Below, piece after piece: positions 56,441 through 64,000 of a DNA stretch of 64,000 bases; the first letter of the stretch is position 1; every line of letters begins with the position of its first letter. Both the position numbers and the translations under genes were made by a program. The notes under the pieces are model-generated. The model saw only the letters and a list, made by a program, of their open reading frames with translations, made no database searches and was not told the DNA's origin. This stretch comes from Onthophagus taurus (lineage: Eukaryota; Arthropoda; Insecta; Coleoptera; Scarabaeidae), in assembly GCF_036711975.1 (NCBI RefSeq), contig NC_091976.1, forward strand, positions 1,860,001 to 1,924,000, written 5' to 3'.

Positions 56441-57489
56441 AAAAGGTCACAAAAAAATCACAGAGAAACAAAGAATAACAAAGATCAGACAAGACCCGTT
56501 GACTGCTGAAAAATCATATTCCTCAATTTTATTCTGTGGCAAGCTTCCATACGATTTATAAACATGATATGTAAATGACCTTTGAAAAAGTAATGTTCTA
56601 TGTTTTGGAGGATAGAAACTAATACCTGACCCTGTCTGACTTCCTTCGCACTGTGGTTTATATTTAATTTTATTATGCAGGTACTCCGGGACTCCAGAGG
56701 TAACGATTCTATGATAGAGAGACAAACTATGAAACTCCCGTCGAGAGCTCATGTTCAGCCACCCAGCATCCTTAAGTTTATGAGATACTCTATCAAATTT
56801 GCGAATCCCATAAATGAATCTGAGGCAACAGACAACATAGGGCTATAGATGCAGATCTATAGCCCTATGATATACAGCAGACATACAATTAAATTGTGAA
56901 AGAACAAACATATCACAGAGGAGCACTTTTAATTTCAAAGGTAAACGTGAACGATGCGGGTACAGCCGACGCAAAAAAAAAATGATTTCTGAATACATGT
57001 TTGAATTTGTTTTCTAAATCTTAAGCTAGTATCTAAAATCATACCAAGACACTTAGCTTCAGAGACCTTTTTAATTAAGGTGTTATTCATCTTAATGGCT
57101 AAGTGCGAAGTAGGGTTGCGCAGTTGCCCATTAAAACTCATCCACATAGATTTGTCAGAATTTATATTAAGCTAGTATTAAGCTGGTATGTTGCTAATTC
57201 AAAAATCGTATCAAGGTCACCGCTAATACCAGCCTCAGCAATACCACTGCCCGCTGTCGCGTATGAAGCGTAAAGCTGGGTATCATCCGCATATGTACTC
57301 ATTTTACAGAATTTAATAAATTTATTAAATTGTGACGTATAGATAGAAAATAAAATAGGTCCCAGCCCAGATCCTTGGGGACATGCGACTGGTCCACCAC
57401 GACCAATCCAACTTGTAGGAAACTGGTTGTCTAGCCAATTTCTTACCACCTTACCATGATAAGCTGCACAATCATCAAGTTGAATGTGT

Positions 57490-58040
57490 TCCACATATTG
57501 GCATGTTCAGCTACCAAACATTACAAGAACGCCGCAACGGTTGTGGTGGCAAAAAGTATGGCCCGAAAAGATGATTATTATAAACACCTACCCAGACGTT
57601 GACACTAAATTTATGTTGGAAGTTTCGTGGCCGAATTGCGTAGGGATACCAAAACATGTAAATTGTGAAAGTTTATAATACCACGTCTTGTGGAACACGA
57701 TTCATCGTTCCACATTACATTATTTAAAAAATCTCGATTGTTCGCTGATGCTTTAGTAATCCACCGACAAAACGTTACACGCGAAATTCGTAAGGTATTC
57801 GAAACTCTTCTAACACTCGTAGTGGGGTCTCTGTCGAACTCAAGCAAAATTCTTCTTCTAAAGTTTCTTTGCAGTCTAACATTGTCATTATTACGATTTA
57901 CCCATCATTATTTAGCCCTTGTTCAACTATTTGTCTGTGCACTTTCACAAACACAGAAGGATGCGGATGTCTTCTATTTCTTCTGGACTACTTCTGCTGA
58001 ATTTCCGTTTGCAAACCCATAAATGAATATCCGCTAACTC
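57490..58040 (-). pseudogene. Mariner-like transposase remnant (catalytic region), inserted in a LINE
   Basis: Minus from 58040: GLQTEIQQK-like start, then after stops LEFDRDPTTSVRRVSNTLRI (helix-turn-helix), FLNNVMWNDESCSTRRGIIN (first catalytic Asp) and, by frameshift, FSVNVWVGVYNNHLFGPYFL. This is the DUF4817-associated mariner-like group also seen at 5096-5490, but the two are different parts. The 58040-58570 stretch up to a CACCCTG-TA end may belong to the same element. Confidence 0.7.
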
Positions 58041-58860
58041 TTGGTTAGGAAAAATAAACGGTATTTTATAAAGTTTTTATGCAGCAAACAAAAAATTAAA
58101 AAAAAACACAATTTAATACGATTCGGAAAAAGAGTAATGAATTTAGCACGTTAATAAACAAGAAAATTGAATTTAACATGTTACCGAATAAGAAAAATTA
58201 ATTTAACATTAATCAACATCTATATACAATAAACTAAAACATTAGTGAACCTACTTTGTTTCAATGACAAACATTATTATACCTATCTTTAACAATCCTC
58301 TAAAAAAATTGGTCTATATCGAATAAAAAGAGGATTATCTTGAAAACGATCAACTTTAACGCATTTTGATAAGAGCACCGTTTTTGCTTAAAAAAGTTCC
58401 GAGAATAAGAATTTTTATTCAAAAAGCCAAAAAGTACACTGTCAGAAAAGTTATTGTTATTTTAATCCGTAAAGAATACGTTACAGAGCGCCCTCTACCG
58501 GCTATAGTAAAACGGACTCCATAGTCGTCTTTTAACTGTTAAACTCCTGCTACAAAAACCTGAACACCCTGTATACAGGTGCCTCACGTAACTGGTTCGT
58601 TAGAACTTTTTTAGGTTCCACTATTCGTAGAGATTTGAAATTTTGGTTGCATGGGTTGTTCATTCGGAACTTTCGATCTAAAATATTTTCAAGATGGCCG
58701 CCACTTCCGGTCTACCGGAAGTAGACCATACCTTCGTTATTTTAAATGGAATGCTATAGTTTAGCCTTACTAAAAGCAAGTAACACAAGCACACTAGATC
58801 TATCTGCATTAAAAGCTCTATATACATCATCAGTTAAGTCAAGAAGCGCTGTGGCACAGC

Positions 58861-59963
58861 CAGTGATGGGCGCTGGGTAAATACCCGGCGGGTAGGTATT
58901 TATAAAATGGGTATTTATCCGGATATTTACCCGGGCTCAGGGGTAAACACTGCCCAAAGCAGTACGTATAAAAGTAATACAAGTAAAAATATAACAGATT
59001 CGGAAAAAAATATAGAGGAAGATCATGAAATGGGCGTTGAAGACGAGGAATTTATTGTCAACGATCTAAGACGTATTACATCAGGCAATCACTGCTCATT
59101 CTTCATTCTTGCGACGATGATCCGCCCAGTTCCACTTGAGCTTTGAAACAATGTTGACCACATCATTTACGCCAGTTCTTCTTCGTAGGTCTTCATTTCG
59201 TATGTAGTCCCTTAGGGTTACACCCAGCATCGACCTCTCCAGCTTTCTTTACATTACCTACAGCCTTCTGGTTATGGCCACCGTTAATGTTAAAGTTTCG
59301 GAACCGTATGTCATAATCAAAGGAGGAAGCACGCATTAATTGAAAGCCTTTCTTTTCAAATGTACTATTGCTCATGAAGATGTCGAAGTAGTTCGCTTGT
59401 TTGATTATTTCTCGATACACGAACCTCATGGCCAAGATATAGATGTTGATGGTAGAGTTGGGAACAAGATTTGTCATAAATTTTGATTTCTCCACGTTGA
59501 TCTTTAGCCCGATTTTTGCACACCTTCTGTAAGTCGTTCAGCATCAGTTTCATCTCTCCAAATAAGGACATATCGTTTGCGTAGCGCAAATTACTTAGGT
59601 ATTGCCATCAATGTTTATACGTTTTTGGGTCCAATCTAATTGTTTAAATGCACTCTTCAGGACTGTGATGAACAATTTGGGTTCAACATTGTATTGCCTT
59701 GTCTTACCCCACGCCCAATGGGTATTCGGTCAGTACTTACATGCAATTTTACCGTCATTGTAGGATTCTTGTAAATGTTATAAATAAGTTTGGAGTATCG
59801 ATAATCCACTCTGTATTCTTGAAGTACTTGCAAAACTGCCATCAACTCAATTTAAATCAAATTTTATAAATATCTCTAAATACCCATTTTGGGTAAATCC
59901 CCCCGGGTATATATCCAGGGAATTTTCCCTTGAAAATAAATATCCGGGTATTTAACAACACTG
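58861..59963. mobile_element. hAT-like element with captured RTE reverse transcriptase (copy 2, both ends present)
   Basis: Ends CAGTGATGGGCGCTGGGTAA (58861) and ...TTTAACAACACTG (59963), with imperfect inverted CAGTG and ACCCGG blocks. It is flanked by the perfect 8-bp duplication GGCACAGC (58853-58860 and 59964-59971). It lies in the minus LINE, whose reading frame is restored when the element and one duplication are removed (CATALLDLTDD). The interior on minus has RTE pieces VLQEYRVDYRYSKLIYNIYK, RIPIGRGVRQGN and MRYANDMSLFGEMKLMLNDL. The RTE part is cut short compared with copy 1 (about 200 bp of it, 9767-9970, is deleted here). No transposase is present. Confidence 0.88.
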
Positions 59964-60999
59964 GGCACAGCTATATTGACTCCTGAAACCAACCATCTTC
60001 TGTCATCATCTAAAAATGATGTTAATTGCTCCGCTATAATCTTCTCTAACACTTGAGACAAAACTAGAAGGTTGGTAATAGGCCTCAAATGTTTAAACTC
60101 TTTAACTGCTTTAGTTTTACGAACAGAGCTCACCAGACTACGTTTCCATGTCTTAATATGCACCGACAAAAGTGTAAAATATGACAAAGAAAGAACATTG
60201 AAAATATGAGGACAACACAACCTCACCATATCTAAAGAAATATCATATCAGCTTCTTATGATGGGAATTCTATAAGCCTATCCGAGTTAGGCTTAATTAC
60301 ATCAGCAACAGATTAAAATAAAATTAGTTGATACTATCTGGTAGTCCACCATGTGGGGAATTTTCTCAAGGTCTTTTACATGAAACTAGATTTTTCCATT
60401 CTAGCTTTTATCTTTTATTCAAAGATAAAAGCGCTAATAGCACCAGTAACAAAATTATGTAACTGCTGATAATACTAAAAATGTGCGATAGTTTTCGATT
60501 GCCTATAACGCTTTAAAGCAGGTTCTCGAAGAGCCATAATCTTCTTTATATTGGCAGTAATCCACGGTAAAGAGTTCCTCTTAAGAGTCCTAATAACGAA
60601 GGGTGCATGAACATCAAACGAGAAAATCATAATTTCGCGTTCCAGTTCATAATATCTAAATTTCTGTTAAACGCGCCCATGACCTTCATATTTCCATAAC
60701 TCGTAAATTGAGAAATCTTACAATTTTAGATCAACCTCCGCTCTTTCTATTGACAGCTCACAAAATCTCAGCAGATGGTCAGAGAAGTCAAGATCAATTG
60801 TACTACAATTAATAACAAGTTAAAACTACCAAATAGAAAGATCAAATCAAGAAGGAATACAGAAGTGCCCGAGACCTTCGTGGGTATATCAACAATCTCA
60901 CGCAAATCAAACATCTCCAATGTACTTCTAAGAGATACAAAAGATGAACTCTCAAGAAGATACCATCAAGAAGTTAACGTAAAAGTAACCGACCATGAC

Positions 61000-61940
61000 C
61001 ATCACATCAAGTAAAGCAATACAAGCGAAAGACTCTTTCCCAGCATTTCAATAAATAACTTTAAATCATAATTGTTGTCATGTTTTGAAATTAATTTGTA
61101 TTATACTGACGTTTAAAATTTCGTTATTCAAAAAGGATGAATTTACAATGTACACAAAAAGAGGAAGATTTTGATGGGACATAAATTCATTGATGAAAAA
61201 GGTATATAATAAATACTTTGCGGCATTTATTTGCCTTTTTAGAAAGATGATTTGTTCTATTCATGGTTAAAGTATTTTAATTTTATAAAAATTTGTTTAT
61301 TTTTATTAAATCGCCTAAAAAAATTTATGTATTAGTTTTTTAACCTCAACTATCTTGTTATTGAAAATATTACTAAAAATCAGGAAAACAACATAATTTT
61401 TATTTAAGGTCAATTTAGAAATTTGACCTTGATAGGTATTATAGCGACAAAACAAAATATATTTCAAATTTCGTATTCGATAAATATTACGGTATATTAT
61501 AGCTGAGTAATAATAATATAGTTATTCAGAAATTTTCCTATTATGGGATTTCATAATTCAGACATTATTGGCCTGTTCTCTCAAAGGAAATGCGTCATAA
61601 GAATCTGGTTAAAATAGTAGCAGTTTGGAAATTACTTTTTTCCCATACTCTTTGTAATATATTTTTCTTGAAATTATCATATATACATTACTGTAATATC
61701 GAATATGCTGATTTAAAGAATTAGGTTAATCATTATCCGTGGAAACTAAACTGGAAGTCGAGGTCGCTGCTAAGAGCTAAAGTTTTCTTGTTGAGAGAAT
61801 TATATCAAACTTTTAACAGTGCTTCCCAAATGTTGATTTATGTACAATAGTCAGGATAGGTAGCCACAACCATTTGATATAATTAGTACATTTAATTTAC
61901 AACAATTAGCTGTTAATTAACAAATAAATGAAACTTGCTC
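61000..61940. other. Unassigned AT-rich DNA
   Basis: Long A/T stretches between two inverted LINE fragments. Nothing coding recognised. Confidence 0.4.
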
Positions 61941-61944
61941 AGAA

Positions 61945-62720
61945 TTGATGACAGAAAAATTGACCTTGCAGATAATTAATATTTTTGGGAGCGCCTTGAC
62001 AATTAGAAAAGCAAATTTACAAACTCCAGTTGAGATTTATGATCTCAATTATAATCTTGATGAGAAGAAACCAAATTATTCTTCAAGATTTTTCTTCTCT
62101 GACCATCTGCTGATTTTTTATGAGTTGTCAATACAAAGGATGGGGGTTGTATCTAAAATTGTAAGATTCCACAATTTGCGAGGTATTGTCATAGACGAGT
62201 TTAACAGGGATTTAGATATTAAATTGTGAAGCGGTGCAGATTAATTATTTTAACGAAGTTAGGATTTTTTTTGATGTTCATGCACTTCTCGTTATTAGGA
62301 ATTTTAGAAGGAACTCTTTGCCGTGGATTACTGCCAATATAAAGGAGATGATGTCTCTTCAAGCATCTGCTTTAACGCGTTATAGGACAATGAGAAATCC
62401 TGCACATTTTCACTATTATAAGCAGTTATGTAATTTTGTTACGGGTGTTATTCGTCATGAGAAGGAAACTTTTACTGAACGAAGCTGTATGAAGGAACGA
62501 TCTAGTTTCATGCGGAAAACCTCTCTAGATGAGAAACGAATACAAAAAAAATTAATATGAAACTACTATCGGTTCCAAAAGTCAAGGCTCCTCACATTAG
62601 AGATCGATATCTTCCCAACTGCTCGATACAAAAAAATTGCGGTTAAGTTTGGTGTAATTACTGAACATTTCTGCGTAATATATGTTAATTTGAAAATTTT
62701 CGGATTGGATCAAAGTAGGA
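61945..62720 (+). mobile_element. CR1-like LINE endonuclease-RT linker, plus strand
   Basis: Plus: YSSRFFFSDHLLIFYELSIQ (endonuclease end with SDH, 62079), KIVRFHNLRGIVIDEFNRDL, then RRNSLPWITANIKEMMSLQA, ALTRYRTMRNPAHFHYYKQL and CNFVTGVIRHEKETF. The same text occurs on minus at 60870-60420 (RNSLPWITANIKK), so this is a second, inverted copy of the LINE family at 56447-60990. Confidence 0.75.
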
Positions 62721-62872
62721 ATGTTAAATAATTACGATTATTGGATACCGTTATCAGTTTTTCAAAGTTATGTCTCTCTAATTTTTTTAAAGCGATTTAA
62801 GCGAATTATAAATAAAAAAGAAACAGAAATAAGCCCTGCAGGGAGAGGGGGTTCCGTTCAATCGGAAAAGAT

Positions 62873-62957
62873 AGTACGTTCCAGACAGTATGTCGCGCCC
62901 TTATTTTGCCTACATAAAGAAATAAAGGCGCGACGTGCTATCTCTGGAACACACGTA
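62873..62957. repeat. Hairpin with ~34-bp arms
   Basis: Left arm CGTTCCAGACAGTATGTCGC and on to TTATTT, and right arm AAATAAAGGCGCGACGTGC to TCTCTGGAACACACG, are imperfect complements around a ~12-nt loop (GCCTACATAAAG). The arms are GC-rich for this region. The function is unknown; it could be the end structure of a DNA transposon. Confidence 0.7.
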
Positions 62958-63429
62958 TAGTAGAAGGAAGAAGAAGAGAGATGAGAGAAGAGCAGAGAAT
63001 GAGTGTAGGTAAGTCGGAAAATCTTTTTTAACACGTTCATTGCCAATAACGCGATTTAGCATTTTACATTTAAATTTATCATTTTAAGTGCATCTCTCGA
63101 TTGAATACAAAATATTAATATACTCATGACAAGATCGCAGATGATGGCGGAATAGACTGATTTGAATTTATAAAAATAAACTATTGGGAACAATTAGGAA
63201 TTTCATTTCAAACCAGTATCAACTTTGACCAATATGGATGAAATATCTGTAATTTCGAAAAGTAGACGATAAATATTCGGTATGGCACTACTATCTAACT
63301 AGTGCTGATTATGGTAAAACATCATTCTGAAAACAAAGGGTAACAAAATAAACATTAAAGAGCAACGAAAAGAACGAGGTTGTCTTGCAACTTTAAATGC
63401 ATTAAGCCAGCAATTATGTTTAGCACATG

Positions 63430-63915
63430 GTTAACAGCTGGAAATAATAGATGTGTTATATAAAAAGCCAAAAGAACAACAAACTATATTAGAGCAAAAC
63501 ATTAGAGAAACTTATATTACGTTTAACATCAAAAGGTGGACAAAATATGTTTGAAAATGATGAAGATGACTTACTAATTGCGGAGCCTCAACGGCAGAAA
63601 ACGAATCAGACAACGAAAGAAAAACTTTATTCTGCTCTAAACAAACAACAGCTACCTGTCCAGTTAACTAAGAAAACACTCTTCAGTATATTGATCCAAG
63701 AAATTGATATATTCAATAATGGCGGTAGCATGGGTAAAACTCGTCAATTCGCTTTTGCATGTTTGAAAACTATTCCAGCAACAAGTGTTGAGTCGTTACG
63801 GTGCTTCTCTTCAGCAAGTTTATTAAACACAAACTGTAAATCTCATTTAGGAGATAAAACAGTAGATAAACTGCTTGTTCTGCGACATTTCTTTAATTGT
63901 ATTATAGTAGATTTT
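63430..63915 (+). pseudogene. hAT transposase C-terminal (dimerisation) fragment
   Basis: The frame 63547-63948 reads LFSILIQEIDIFNNGGSMGK, then FACLKTIPATSVESLRCFSS and LGDKTVDKLLVLRHFFN. This is the hAT family dimerisation domain (the PPTSVEAER-type motif changed to PATSVESLR). Upstream text with stops (EQQTILEQNIRETYITF) is less certain. The altered core motif and lost upstream part mark a pseudogene. It is near the right edge and no end was found before 64000. Confidence 0.75.
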
Positions 63916-64000
63916 CTTATAATGCTTTGTATTATGGTTAGAACCTAAACTGTAACGTTAGAAACACGTTGAACACTTTTTATTTGTAATTACATATGTA

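Larger units (their letters stand above)
56447..60990 (-). mobile_element. CR1-like LINE, interrupted by a mariner-like remnant and a hAT-like element
   Basis: On minus: a linker at 60990-60300 (related to 61945-62560), TWKRSLVSSVRKTKAVKEFK and LRPITNLLVLSQVLEKIIAE (60150-60060). Then, joined across the hAT insertion, CATALLDLTDDVYRAFNADR and SSVLVLLAFSKA (59980-58765, with the insertion excised). Next, after the mariner remnant, NQFPTSWIGRGGPVACPQGS, SGLGPILFSIYTSQFNKF, MSTYADDTQLYASYATA (57304-57255, catalytic box), EAKCLGMILDTSLRFRKQI (57070) and SLSLYHRIVTSGVPEYLHNK (56725). The order is complete for the reverse transcriptase. Stops are few apart from the insertions. Confidence 0.82.

Noticed and set aside
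58570-58760. Second TA-flanked element starting CAGGTGCCTCACGTAACTGG
   Set aside because: Only one end is visible; the matching opposite end was not found before the LINE sequence resumes.

Overview
The window is AT-rich, intron-containing animal DNA and looks insect, most likely beetle. The genes are insect-like, with GT-AG introns, AATAAA signals, Jockey/CR1/RTE-type LINEs, Tc1/mariner, hAT and Transib remnants. The species cannot be named from the sequence. Gene models below were read by hand from splice sites, reading phase and family motifs.

Host genes. (1) An internal exon of the deubiquitinase USP12/USP46 leaves the window at the left edge (1-313, minus). (2) The HMG-box BAF/PBAP subunit SMARCE1 (fly dalao/BAP111) covers 12.76-30.99 kb on plus in nine coding exons that join in phase to 682 codons. 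Its introns 2 and 6 are swollen by transposons. (3) A compact cluster at 38.8-41.8 kb holds RBM41 (minus), a C7orf50/WKF-domain gene (minus) and, divergently, a 49-aa TOM5-like gene (plus). (4) A second TOM5-like gene with the same intron position lies at 49.2 kb. It converges on a trypsin-like (gd-like) serine protease at 49.6-50.9 kb (minus) that lacks its 5' exon(s).

Everything else is mostly dead mobile DNA, heavily nested. LINE remnants of at least four kinds occur: CR1/Jockey-like with (TAAA)n or (TAA)n tails, a Jockey element with a CCHC gag, RTE-like, and RNase-H-bearing I/LOA-like. Two related hAT-like elements (3207-4431 and 25257-28482) have near-perfect 8-bp target duplications and carry a ~181-bp satellite. 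Another hAT-like element (copies at 8823 and 58861) captured a piece of RTE reverse transcriptase. A Tc1 element (51202-53351) has an uninterrupted transposase and a head-to-head arrangement. A RAG1-related Transib pseudogene lies at 54.1-55.8 kb.

The least explained signals are two gene families with no known function that behave like mobile DNA. One is a DUF7869-like family present twice (17.98-19.7 kb and 31.2-34.3 kb, the second split by a LINE). It has spaced Asp residues that could form an RNase-H/DDE-like core. The other is an uncharacterised family at 10.1-10.9 kb enclosed by ~300-bp inverted arms. A ~3.1-kb foldback element at 14.5-17.65 kb and a family of CTAGAACTAG hairpins are further unexplained structures.
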